From: Niveibacterium terrae
Lineage (GTDB): Bacteria > Pseudomonadota > Gammaproteobacteria > Burkholderiales > Rhodocyclaceae
Assembly (NCBI RefSeq): GCF_048213115.1
Contig: NZ_CP172404.1
Coordinates: 1,674,001 to 1,738,000, forward strand
Length of the DNA stretch: 64,000 nt
Direction of reading: 5' to 3'
Part shown: positions 36,045 through 44,526 of the stretch, one piece after another
Layout: every line of letters starts with the position of its first letter
How positions within the stretch are numbered: position 1 is the first letter of the stretch
Program-made: the position numbers and the translations under genes
Notes under the pieces: model-generated
Database searches by the model: none
Told to the model about the DNA's origin: nothing
What the model saw: only the letters and a program-made list of their open reading frames with translations

Positions 36045-38822
36045 ATGACCATGGCGTTCAGATCCGCTTGCCGAGCTTTGCTTCAGGCCTGCGGCGGAGC
36101 CATGGTCCTGGGCTTGCCGGTGCATGCGGTTCAGCTCGATGAGCAAAGGCTTGAGCGGGTCGAAGTGACTGGTTCGGCTATCGGGCGCATCGATGCCGAG
36201 TCCGCGCTTCCTGTACGGCTCATCACGGAAGCGGATATTCGAAAGTCGGGGGCTACCTCGCTCGCTGATCTGCTGCAAAAGCTGTCGTTCGTGCAGGGCT
36301 TTGCGAATGATGCGGCTGCGGTGGGAGGGGGTACGGGGGGCTTTGCGAGCGTCTCCTTGCATGGTCTGGGCGCGACCCGCACCCTGGTGTTGATCAACGG
36401 TCGCCGTGTTGCGAGTTTTGCGGCTCAGACCCTGGTTGGAGAAAGTGCCGGCGTCGATCTGGGGTCGATTCCGCTCGCGGCGATACAGCGTATCGAGGTG
36501 CTGACTGATGGTGCTTCAGCGCTCTACGGCTCCGATGCGATGGCGGGCGTTGTCAATCTGATCACCCGGCAGGATTTTGCCGGCCTTGAGCTTGCCGCTG
36601 GGACTGTGGTGGCTGAGGGGGGCGGAGCCCGGGAAAAGACGGCCTCGATCACGGCTGGGTATGGCGGGTTGGAAAGCGATGGTTTCAATGTCCTTTTTAC
36701 GGCTTCCCATGAAGACCGGGCATCGCTGAAGGCGCTCGATCGTTCGGGTTTTGCCTGGCCTTCCCGGGGGTATTACGAATTCGATTCGACCGACGGTCAT
36801 CGCTACCGCCTCTACACGACTTCCTCGCGGAGTGCTCCGGGGGCGGTTGTGGGGGGGGTAACCGCCACGCAGAGCTGGGGGGATTTCACGCCCTACCTGC
36901 TGGCTAATGGCGATTGCCCGAACAATGCCATTGCCTCCGGGAAGGTCTGTCGCTACATCTATCCGGCCGATCTCGAGATCATTCCTGAAGCGACACGCGA
37001 TAGCCTGCTGAGCCGTTTTGCTGTCGGCTTGGGGGCGGGGGCCCGCTTCTTCGCCGAGGCAATGTACTCGCGGCACGAACTTGTCACGCGTATCGCGCCA
37101 CCGCCGGGGGTGGTCAGCGTCAAGGCGGGTTCTTCCTTGTATGCGCAGTATCTTGAGCCTTACGGTGTTCCGCCGGATGTGGATGTGCTTGCCAGTTGGC
37201 GGATTGTCGATGCCGGCTCGCGGACGATGCAGGATATTTCGGAGGCGACTCGTCTCGTCTCCGGGCTCAAAGGGTTTTTTGCGGGTTGGGATTACGAGAT
37301 TTCGGTTGCTCATTCGGTCAATCGCTGGGTTGAAACCCTCGAGGGGGGGTATCTCTACAACGAGCGCCTGGCAACGGCGATGAATTCGGGTTTGATCAAT
37401 CCCTTTGTGGGGGTGGGGCAGCAGAGTCCTGAGGCGATGGCTCTGCTCGATGCGGCCAAGTTGCCTGCCGGCTACCAGTACAAACTGGGAACCAGCTACC
37501 TCGACTCCTTCCAGCTTCAGGCTTCGCGGGAGATCTTCCTGCTGCCGGCTGGCGGTGTTCAGTTTGGCTCGGGGTTCGATGTCCATCGCGAGCGCAACAA
37601 GTACGAGCCTTCCTTGCTCGCCCAGGGCTTGGAGCTGGGTGGCGAGTTTCCCGACAATGCGACCGATGCGCCGTTCGATGTGGCGCGCACGGCCTGGGGG
37701 GTGTTTGGCGAATTTCTGGTTCCGCTTGCCAAGGGGGTCGAGACGACGGCCGCGCTTCGCTATGACCGCTATTCGGATTTCGGAGATACGACCAATTTCA
37801 AGATCGGTGCACGTTGGAATCCGCTGCCGAGCCTGATGTTCCGTGCTTCGGTCAATAGCGGCTTTCATGCGCCTCAGCCGGCCCAGATGTCGAGTGTGAC
37901 CCAGTACTACGGGGTGACGGGGGGGCGCTATTCATGCCCTTTTGCGCCGACCGACTCGCGCAGCGCTTACTGTATTTCCGGAGGGGCGACCGAATACCCG
38001 CTCTATGTTTCCGGAAATCCGGATCTGCGGCCTGAGAAGTCCATGCAGTACACGGCGGGGGTTCGCTTTGAGCCGGCTTCATGGGCTTCGCTGGGGGCCG
38101 ATTACTGGCGCGTCAGGATCCGCGATCAGTTCGGAAGCAAGACCGAATATGCGCTGGCTCGCGATTGGGATGATTCGATCGCCAAGGGCTATATCCGTCC
38201 GCTCTATGTCTCGCCTTTGACTGGGCTGCTGCAATATGCGTTCGTGCTTCCCCAGGACAACCTCGGTGATCGCAATGTTGCCGGCGTCGATTTCGATCTG
38301 CGTTTCGCGCTCAGAACGGCGCTTGGCCGTTTGAGCTCCGTGATCGCGGCGACCTGGACTCTGGTCGATGAGCGGCAAACGGAGAGGGGTGGGCCGTTCT
38401 ACAGCAGTCTGGGTCGGTTGGATCCGGCTGTCGGTTGGCCGACCCTGAGGGTCCAGGGGGTCTGGAGGACTTCTCTGGCGACCGGGAGTTTTGAGCACAT
38501 GCTAACCCTGAACTACAAGGCAGGCTATGACGAGCAGAACTTCGGCAATCTGGATGTGACGGATTCGAGCGGGAACAGGTTGCAGGATGGTTTCTTCGCT
38601 GCTCCGCACCGTGTCAAGGCCTGGTTTCCGGTCGACTGGCAGACCGCCTGGTCGACCCCGGTCAAGGGCTTGCGGCTGGCGGGGGGGGTCACCAACCTGT
38701 TCGACAAGAATCCTCCGTTCGCGATCGCGGCCGGTTCGGGGCAGATTGTCGCCTATAACCCGCAGATCTCCGATCCGCGTGGGCGCACCTGTTATCTGAA
38801 CGCCAGCTACCGATTTCTGTGA
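36045..38822 (+). CDS. TonB-dependent outer-membrane receptor
   Basis: 925 residues from ATG 36045, with AGGAGA nine bases upstream. Signal peptide (about 1-28), TonB-box-like segment near RVEVTGSAIGR, plug domain (ALPVRLITEADIRKSGATSL ... GLGATRTLVLINGRRV ... GASALYGSDAMAGVVNLITR), then a 22-strand barrel ending LNASYRFL. The style is that of receptors for larger organic substrates rather than a clear siderophore type; substrate unknown. The codon pattern is G-run-rich, with 8-G tracts at 36851 and 38681. It stands directly before tonB-exbBD. Confidence 0.92.
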   Translation: MTMAFRSACRALLQACGGAMVLGLPVHAVQLDEQRLERVEVTGSAIGRIDAESALPVRLITEADIRKSGATSLADLLQKLSFVQGFANDAAAVGGGTGGFASVSLHGLGATRTLVLINGRRVASFAAQTLVGESAGVDLGSIPLAAIQRIEVLTDGASALYGSDAMAGVVNLITRQDFAGLELAAGTVVAEGGGAREKTASITAGYGGLESDGFNVLFTASHEDRASLKALDRSGFAWPSRGYYEFDSTDGHRYRLYTTSSRSAPGAVVGGVTATQSWGDFTPYLLANGDCPNNAIASGKVCRYIYPADLEIIPEATRDSLLSRFAVGLGAGARFFAEAMYSRHELVTRIAPPPGVVSVKAGSSLYAQYLEPYGVPPDVDVLASWRIVDAGSRTMQDISEATRLVSGLKGFFAGWDYEISVAHSVNRWVETLEGGYLYNERLATAMNSGLINPFVGVGQQSPEAMALLDAAKLPAGYQYKLGTSYLDSFQLQASREIFLLPAGGVQFGSGFDVHRERNKYEPSLLAQGLELGGEFPDNATDAPFDVARTAWGVFGEFLVPLAKGVETTAALRYDRYSDFGDTTNFKIGARWNPLPSLMFRASVNSGFHAPQPAQMSSVTQYYGVTGGRYSCPFAPTDSRSAYCISGGATEYPLYVSGNPDLRPEKSMQYTAGVRFEPASWASLGADYWRVRIRDQFGSKTEYALARDWDDSIAKGYIRPLYVSPLTGLLQYAFVLPQDNLGDRNVAGVDFDLRFALRTALGRLSSVIAATWTLVDERQTERGGPFYSSLGRLDPAVGWPTLRVQGVWRTSLATGSFEHMLTLNYKAGYDEQNFGNLDVTDSSGNRLQDGFFAAPHRVKAWFPVDWQTAWSTPVKGLRLAGGVTNLFDKNPPFAIAAGSGQIVAYNPQISDPRGRTCYLNASYRFL

Positions 38823-39125
38823 GCCGGAGTCCGGAAGTGCTTCAGATTGAAGTTTTTGTCGCGTTTTTGATTTTTTGATTTAGTGTCTTTGTGATTAAAT
38901 ATCAGGGGGTTATGGCGTGTGTTTGTGCCTGTGTGCCGAGTAATAAGCTTCTGCTGGATCAAGATTTGGGACGGGATCGGGCTGTGTTACTTTCTCGTCT
39001 TTTCTATGGATGAGCGGAAACCTGCGATGGTCAGTAACAGATCGCAGTGGCCGGGCTTCGCAGCGCTTGCGAACATTTGAGTTTTCCTAGTTTCCGATCA
39101 ATTCAGCGTTTACCCGAGGTTTTTC
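38823..39125 (+). other. AT-rich intergenic region before tonB
   Basis: 303 bases, clearly more AT-rich than the flanking genes near 38850-38900. No hairpin terminator or confident promoter is seen; the tonB operon promoter should lie here. Confidence 0.5.
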
Positions 39126-39791
39126 ATGAGTTATGTCCAGCCCGCTGCTGCTGGCCGCAGGTCGGTGGGTTTTATCGTCGTGGTCGTTTTCCACGCCGTG
39201 CTGTTTTATGCACTGGCCAATGGACTGGGGCGCAAGGTCGTCGAGGTACTCAAGGAACCCCTTGAGGCCAAGATCATCGAGGAGATCAAGCCTCCACCCG
39301 AAGACAAACCGCCACCTCCGCCCCAGCCTCAGACCAAGGCTGCGCCTCCTCCTGTCTTCGCGCCCAAGGCCGAGGTCAAGGTGCAGGCTCAGCCTCAGGA
39401 AAACACGATCACCTCGACGACCAACGTCAAGCCGGCTGAAACGGCTCCGATGGGCGCCAAGACCGCTCCGACGGCTCCTCCTGCTCCGGCGGCGCCTGCG
39501 GCTCCGGTCAAGACGAGCGCGGTGATCAAGGCCAGTAGCTGCGAGAAGCCGGCCTACCCGGCGGCCTCGCAGCGGGCAGAAGAGACCGGCACTGTGCGTC
39601 TGGCCTTCCTGATCAATGCGGAGGGCGTGGTTGTCGACAGCAAGGTCGATCGCTCCAGCGGTTCGCGTCGTCTCGACGAAGCGGCCCGCAAGGCTCTGGC
39701 GCTGTGCCACTTCAAGCCGGGAACGGTTGATGGCAAGCCCGTGCAGTCCTGGGAAAAAGTCGAATACGTTTGGACGCTTAATGACGAGTAA
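39126..39791 (+). CDS. tonB: TonB energy transducer
   Basis: 221 residues. A short cytosolic start, one transmembrane helix (about 13-33), a Pro-rich periplasmic spacer with PPPEDKPPPPPQPQ and further Pro/Ala/Lys repeats (about 53-135), and a C-terminal TonB domain (about 140-221) with YPAASQRAEETGTVRLAFLI and the conserved FKPGTVDGKPV. It transmits proton-motive energy from ExbBD to receptors such as the one upstream. Confidence 0.93.
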   Translation: MSYVQPAAAGRRSVGFIVVVVFHAVLFYALANGLGRKVVEVLKEPLEAKIIEEIKPPPEDKPPPPPQPQTKAAPPPVFAPKAEVKVQAQPQENTITSTTNVKPAETAPMGAKTAPTAPPAPAAPAAPVKTSAVIKASSCEKPAYPAASQRAEETGTVRLAFLINAEGVVVDSKVDRSSGSRRLDEAARKALALCHFKPGTVDGKPVQSWEKVEYVWTLNDE

Positions 39792-39844
39792 GGCGCTTGT
39801 TGCGGCGCAATTTTTTTGATTATCACTAACACCGGAATACCGAA

Positions 39845-40624
39845 ATGAAATTCACCCAATCCATCCGCCGCGCCCACGTCGCTGTTTCGACTGGTCTGCT
39901 CTCCTTCGCTGCCTTTTCCGGCACCGCTTTCGCTCAGGCTCCGGCGACCGCCGAAGTCGATAACCCCTATGGCCTTCAGGCTCTGTGGACGCAGGGCGAC
40001 TTCGTGTCCCACCTGACCCTGATCATCCTCGCGATCATGTCGATGGGCACTTGGTACATCGCCGTCGTCAAGCTGATCGAACAGGCCAAGCTGTTCAAGC
40101 AGGCCCGTGAAGTGCTCAGCAAGTTCTGGGCCGCTCCGTCTGTTGAAGAGGGCATCAAGGAGCTCAACGACGACAGCGCTTTCCGCTACATCGCCGAAGA
40201 GGGCCTCAAGGCTGCCAATCATCACGGTGGTCTGACCAGCTCGGTCGATCTGAGCTCGTGGATCGGTATGTCGCTGCAACGCGCCCACGATACGATCAGT
40301 TCCCGCCTGCAGGGTGGCCTGGCCTTCCTGGCGACCGTCGGTTCGACCGCGCCTTTCGTCGGTCTGTTCGGTACGGTCTGGGGCATCCTGCACGCGCTGA
40401 CCTCGATCGGTATCGCCGGTCAGGCTTCGATCGACAAGGTCGCTGGCCCGGTCGGTGAATCGCTGATCATGACCGCGATCGGTCTGGCTGTCGCCGTTCC
40501 GGCCGTGCTTGGCTACAACTGGCTGGTTCGTCGCAACAAGGCGGCAGTCGATCACGTCCGCCACTTCAGCAGCGAACTGCACATGGTTCTGCTGGCGGGT
40601 GGTCAGAACAAGGTTCGGGGCTAA
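39845..40624 (+). CDS. exbB: ExbB proton-channel protein
   Basis: 259 residues. Begins with a cleavable-looking signal (MKFTQSIRRAHVAVSTGLLS ... FAQA), as in many betaproteobacterial ExbB proteins, then three transmembrane helices. The MotA/TolQ/ExbB signature lies at GGLAFLATVGSTAPFVGLFG. Forms the inner-membrane motor with ExbD and TonB. Second gene of the operon. Confidence 0.94.
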   Translation: MKFTQSIRRAHVAVSTGLLSFAAFSGTAFAQAPATAEVDNPYGLQALWTQGDFVSHLTLIILAIMSMGTWYIAVVKLIEQAKLFKQAREVLSKFWAAPSVEEGIKELNDDSAFRYIAEEGLKAANHHGGLTSSVDLSSWIGMSLQRAHDTISSRLQGGLAFLATVGSTAPFVGLFGTVWGILHALTSIGIAGQASIDKVAGPVGESLIMTAIGLAVAVPAVLGYNWLVRRNKAAVDHVRHFSSELHMVLLAGGQNKVRG

Positions 40625-40627
40625 ATC

Positions 40628-41065
40628 ATGGGAATGACCGTATCCTCGTCGAGTGACGAAGACGAGGTCGTAGCGGCGATCAACACGACGCCGCTGGTCG
40701 ACGTGATGCTGGTTCTGCTGATCATCTTCCTGATCACGGTCCCAGTCGTCACCCAGTCGATCACCCTCGATCTGCCCAAAGAGAAGAATCAGGTCACGCA
40801 GACCAAGCCGGAAAACGTCAACCTCGCGGTGACCGCGAAGGGCGACGTGTTCTGGAACACCCAGAAGCTCGCCGACAACAAGACTTTGGTCGAAAAGCTG
40901 AAGGTGATTGCGGTTCTGACTCCGCAGCCGGAAGTGCATATCCGCGGTGACCAGAGTGCGAACTACGAGTACGTTGGCAGGGTTGTGCTGGCTTGCCAGC
41001 GCGCCGGGATCGTCAAGGTCGGATTCATTACCGAACCGCCTGCGGGCGGTGTCGCGGGTAACTGA
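40628..41065 (+). CDS. exbD: ExbD, first copy
   Basis: 145 residues, four bases after exbB. One N-terminal transmembrane helix with the essential aspartate in NTTPLVDVMLVLLIIFLI, then a periplasmic domain (VNLAVTAKGDVFWN). Part of the ExbB5-ExbD2 motor. A second, divergent exbD follows 14 bases later. Confidence 0.94.
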   Translation: MGMTVSSSSDEDEVVAAINTTPLVDVMLVLLIIFLITVPVVTQSITLDLPKEKNQVTQTKPENVNLAVTAKGDVFWNTQKLADNKTLVEKLKVIAVLTPQPEVHIRGDQSANYEYVGRVVLACQRAGIVKVGFITEPPAGGVAGN

Positions 41066-41079
41066 GTAAGGAGAGCGAC

Positions 41080-41514
41080 ATGGGAATGAGTGTTGGATCG
41101 TCGGGCGGAATGGATCGCGATGCGGAAGTCGTCGCAGAGATGAACACGACGCCTCTGATCGACGTGATGCTGGTGCTGCTGATCATGCTGATCATCACGA
41201 TTCCGATCCAGACGCACGCGACGAAGCTGAACATGCCGGTGAACTCGTCGTCGAAGCCGACGACGCCGCCGCCGGTTGTGCAGATCGACATCGATGAGAA
41301 TGGAACGATCTTCTTCAACGGCGATACGCTTGCCGATCGGACTGCGGTCGAAGCGCGTCTGACCCAGATCGCCGACATGCCTGAACAGCCGGAAGTCCAC
41401 CTGCGCCCGCACAAGCTGGCCAAGTACGACAAGGTTGCGATGGTGATGGCCGCCGCCCAGCGGATTGGCGTGACGAAGATTGGACTGGTCGGTAGCGAAC
41501 AGTTCATGGAGTGA
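41080..41514 (+). CDS. exbD: ExbD, second copy
   Basis: 144 residues, preceded by AAGGAG. Same plan as the first copy: NTTPLIDVMLVLLIMLIIT carries the aspartate. The periplasmic parts differ strongly between the two copies, so they are paralogues, not a recent duplication. One may serve another energised process. A terminator follows. Confidence 0.93.
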   Translation: MGMSVGSSGGMDRDAEVVAEMNTTPLIDVMLVLLIMLIITIPIQTHATKLNMPVNSSSKPTTPPPVVQIDIDENGTIFFNGDTLADRTAVEARLTQIADMPEQPEVHLRPHKLAKYDKVAMVMAAAQRIGVTKIGLVGSEQFME

Positions 41515-41532
41515 TGCCGCGAGGCAGAGATG

Positions 41533-41566
41533 GCGCAGCGGCCTGGCCGCTGCGCTTTTCTTTTTT
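41533..41566 (+). terminator. tonB-exbBDD operon terminator
   Basis: GCGCAGCGGC, loop CTG, GCCGCTGCGC, then TTTTCTTTTTT. Confidence 0.92.
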
Positions 41567-41734
41567 GTAAGCGCATGAAAACCGTTGCCGCGACGGCAAG
41601 GATGCAGCGCAAGACCCGGATAGAATGCGCCGCGCAGCGATGGCGTGTTTCGATTCGATCCTGCCCTGGCGCAGGGATGAATCGATACGCGAATCCCGGA
41701 TTTTGATTACGTTTTGTCTCCCGACAGGTGAGTG

Positions 41735-42988
41735 ATGATCAGGAAAATTTTGACCCTTGTGGCGCTGGCTACCCTGTTGGGAAGCTCGATGGCCGTGTCC
41801 TTCGCGGCCGAAGAGGCCGCGCCGGCCAAGCCTTCGGTTCGCGGGGAAGTCGCGAAACCCATCCAGGCGGCGCTCGAACTGCTCAAGGCGAATCAGGCCG
41901 GCGACGCGCTCGCCAAGCTCAAGGAAGCCGAAGCGGTGGCCGCGCGCACGCCTTTCGAGACTTATCTGATTGACCGGATCAAGGGTCAGGCTCTGGCGCT
42001 TTCCGGCGATGGCGTAGCCGCGGCGCAGTCGCTCGAAGCGGCCGCGAATTCGTCCGCAGCGCCCGCCGCCGACAGACTTCCGCTGATCGCTGCGGCGACG
42101 GGTCAGTACTACGCGGCCAAGGAATACGCGAAGGCGGCGCTCAGCGCTTCCCGCTACGAGAAGGATGGTGGCAAGGACGCCGGACTGCACTCGCTGCTCG
42201 TGCAGTCGCTGTTCCTGTCTGGCGACTATGCGGCCTGCGCGAAGCTGATGGCAGCCGACATCCAGGCGCAGGAACAGGCCGGGCAGAAGCCCGCCGAGGA
42301 TCAGCTCAAGATCCTGGCCCAGTGCTCGCTGAAGCAGGGGGATAACGCGGGCTACCTCGCCACGCTGAAGAAGCTCGCGCTCGCCTACCCGAGCAAGGCC
42401 TACTGGCCGGTGCTGATCCAGTCGCTGAGCCACAAGAGCGGCATGAATACCGCGAGCGACCGGCTCTACCTCGACTACCTGCGTCTGCAGGACGCGGTCG
42501 GAACGCTCAAGCAGGCCGGCGCCTATGAGGCCGCTGCGCAGATCGCGCTGCAGCAAGGCTATCCGCTCGAAGCGAAGAGCTTCCTCGACAAGGGCTATGC
42601 GGAGAAGCTGCTGGGCCAGGGGGCGGATGCAAGCCGTCATCGCAAGCTGCGCGACGCGGTTGCGAAGAACGTTGCAGAGGACAACAAACTGCTTGGAACC
42701 GACGATGCGAGACTGGCCAGTGCGAAGGACGGCAATCCGCTCTTCAACGCCGGTTTCAACTACGTCATCCACGGCCAGGCTGACAAGGGCCTCTCGATGA
42801 TGGAGGCTGGGCTCAAGAAGGGGGGTATCCGTCAGCTCGACGACGCGAGGCTGCGTCTGGGCTATGCGTATCATCTGGCCGGCAAGCCGGCTCAGGCGAT
42901 CACCGCTTTCCGCGCTGTCCCGGCCACGAACGAAGGCGCTGCGGCGTTGGCTGAGCTCTGGATCCTGTACCTTTCAGCAGCCAGGTGA
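41735..42988 (+). CDS. Exported TPR-like protein
   Basis: 417 residues from ATG 41735 (MIRKILTLVALATLL), after AGGTGA; a GTG three bases earlier is less likely. Signal peptide (about 1-25). The rest is almost wholly Ala/Leu/Lys helical repeats of TPR type (for example ALELLKANQAGDALAKLKEA, TGQYYAAKEYAKAALSASRY). Such proteins often lie beside TonB-ExbBD operons, so a role in the same transport pathway is likely but not shown. It has its own transcription unit. Confidence 0.75.
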   Translation: MIRKILTLVALATLLGSSMAVSFAAEEAAPAKPSVRGEVAKPIQAALELLKANQAGDALAKLKEAEAVAARTPFETYLIDRIKGQALALSGDGVAAAQSLEAAANSSAAPAADRLPLIAAATGQYYAAKEYAKAALSASRYEKDGGKDAGLHSLLVQSLFLSGDYAACAKLMAADIQAQEQAGQKPAEDQLKILAQCSLKQGDNAGYLATLKKLALAYPSKAYWPVLIQSLSHKSGMNTASDRLYLDYLRLQDAVGTLKQAGAYEAAAQIALQQGYPLEAKSFLDKGYAEKLLGQGADASRHRKLRDAVAKNVAEDNKLLGTDDARLASAKDGNPLFNAGFNYVIHGQADKGLSMMEAGLKKGGIRQLDDARLRLGYAYHLAGKPAQAITAFRAVPATNEGAAALAELWILYLSAAR

Positions 42989-43035
42989 TGAGTTCGCACG
43001 CGGCCGGCTGAGCACGGCCGGCCAATATTTCATTC

Positions 43036-43065
43036 AAAAAGCCCGTCTCTCTGGACGGGCTTTTT
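43036..43065. terminator. Bidirectional terminator
   Basis: AAAAAGCCCGTC, loop TCTCTG, GACGGGCTTTTT between the convergent TPR and decarboxylase subunit genes. Confidence 0.92.
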
Positions 43066-43068
43066 GCG

Positions 43069-44199
43069 TCAGACCACGCCCAGCAGCGCGAGCATGATTC
43101 CGCCCGAGATCGCGGTACCGAAGACTCCGGCGAGGTTGGGACCCATCGCATGGTAGATCAACAGGTTCGCCGGGTTCTCCTTGACCGCGACCATGTGCGA
43201 GACGCGGGCAGCGATAGGCACCGAAGCGATGCCGGCTGAGCCGATCAGCGGATTGATCTTGTCCTTCAGGAACAGGTTCATCAGCTTTGCGGTCAGCACG
43301 CCCGAGCCCGTTCCGAAGACGAAGGCAACGAGGCCCAGCAGGATGATCTCGAGCGTTTTGAAGCTCAGGAAACTCTGCGCGACCATCGTCGAGCCGATTG
43401 CAACCGTCAGCGTCACCGTGATCACGTCGAGCAGCACATTGCCCATCGTCTTTGCGAGCCGCTCGACGATCAGCACTTCCTTGAGCAGGTTGCCCAACAT
43501 CAGCATCGTGATCAGCGGGGCGACCGGCGGGAAGAACATATTGACGATGACCGCGATGACGATCGGGAAAGCGATCTTCTCCAGGCGGCTGACCTTGCGC
43601 AGCTGAGCCATGCTGATCTGCCGCTCTTCCTTGGTCGTCAGCAGCTTCATCACCGGAGGCTGGATCAGCGGCATCAAGGCCATGTAGGAGTAGGCGGCGA
43701 CCGAGATCTGCGGCAGCAGGTGAGGGGCGAGCTTCATCGTCACGAAGATCGCCATCGGTCCGTCCGCGCCGCCGATGATGCCGATCGCGCCCGCTTCGTT
43801 GAGTGTGAAACCGATCAGCTTCGCGCCGATCAGCGCGACGAAGATACCTAGGTGGGCTCCGGCGCCGAGGATCACCAGTTTCGGGTTCGCGATCATCGGA
43901 CCAAAATCGGTCATCGCGCCGACGCCGAGAAAGATCAGTGGCGGGATGATCAGCAGCGAGACGCCCTTGTACGCATAGTCGAAGAGGCCGCCGGGCTGGA
44001 TCAGGTCCGAGCCCGGAACATTGGCGACGATGCACGAGAAGCCGATTCCGAGCAGCAGAAAGGGCTCGTAGCGCTTCGCGATCGCCAGATAGATCATCGT
44101 TATCCCGACCGCGATCATGACCACGTTGCCCCACCAGAGTTGGGCCAGGCCGGTCTGCTGCAGCAATGCCTGAATGAAGGAGAATGACTGCTCGATCAT
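43069..44199 (-). CDS. Sodium-pump decarboxylase beta subunit (OadB/GcdB type)
   Basis: 376 residues with about ten membrane segments. Motifs GGADGPMAIFVTMKLAP (essential Asp), LMPLIQPPVMKLLT and the C-terminal IASVPIAARVSHMVA are characteristic of the sodium-translocating beta subunits of biotin-dependent decarboxylases. It uses carboxybiotin decarboxylation to export sodium. No alpha (carboxyltransferase) or biotin-carrier gene is adjacent, so the partner must be elsewhere or differ. A small membrane protein gene lies upstream. Confidence 0.9.
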   Translation of the reverse strand: MIEQSFSFIQALLQQTGLAQLWWGNVVMIAVGITMIYLAIAKRYEPFLLLGIGFSCIVANVPGSDLIQPGGLFDYAYKGVSLLIIPPLIFLGVGAMTDFGPMIANPKLVILGAGAHLGIFVALIGAKLIGFTLNEAGAIGIIGGADGPMAIFVTMKLAPHLLPQISVAAYSYMALMPLIQPPVMKLLTTKEERQISMAQLRKVSRLEKIAFPIVIAVIVNMFFPPVAPLITMLMLGNLLKEVLIVERLAKTMGNVLLDVITVTLTVAIGSTMVAQSFLSFKTLEIILLGLVAFVFGTGSGVLTAKLMNLFLKDKINPLIGSAGIASVPIAARVSHMVAVKENPANLLIYHAMGPNLAGVFGTAISGGIMLALLGVV

Positions 44200-44231
44200 G
44201 CTCAGCTCCGTGGTTTATTGAAGCGGGGGGC

Positions 44232-44393
44232 TTACTCGCCCTTGCGCAGATCCCGGTCATCGAGCCGACCGAGGCGGTTCAGCAGCGGGAAGAGCGAGAG
44301 CACCGCGCCAATCCCGGCGATCACGACGAAGCTGAGCAAGAAGTCGATCAGGCTCAGGATCAGCGCGCCTTCCAGAGTGTCCGGAATCTTCAT
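44232..44393 (-). CDS. Small membrane partner of OadB (OadG-like)
   Basis: 53 residues, start MKIPDTLEGALILSL, with a strong GGAGG site before ATG 44393. One hydrophobic helix (about 10-37) and a charged tail LDDRDLRKGE. Size, topology and position 32 bases before the beta subunit fit a gamma-type stabilising subunit. Sequence is too short to confirm the family. Confidence 0.6.
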   Translation of the reverse strand: MKIPDTLEGALILSLIDFLLSFVVIAGIGAVLSLFPLLNRLGRLDDRDLRKGE

Positions 44394-44526
44394 GCCGTCC
44401 TCCTTTACGGGTTTGCAGTCTCGCCCGCTGCATCATCGTTGGGCGAACACAGGCTTTACTATGATCCAACGCCCGCCGCGTCGGGCCGCGGCGAACAGCG
44501 TTTTTGCGGTGGATCAGGCGGGCCGC

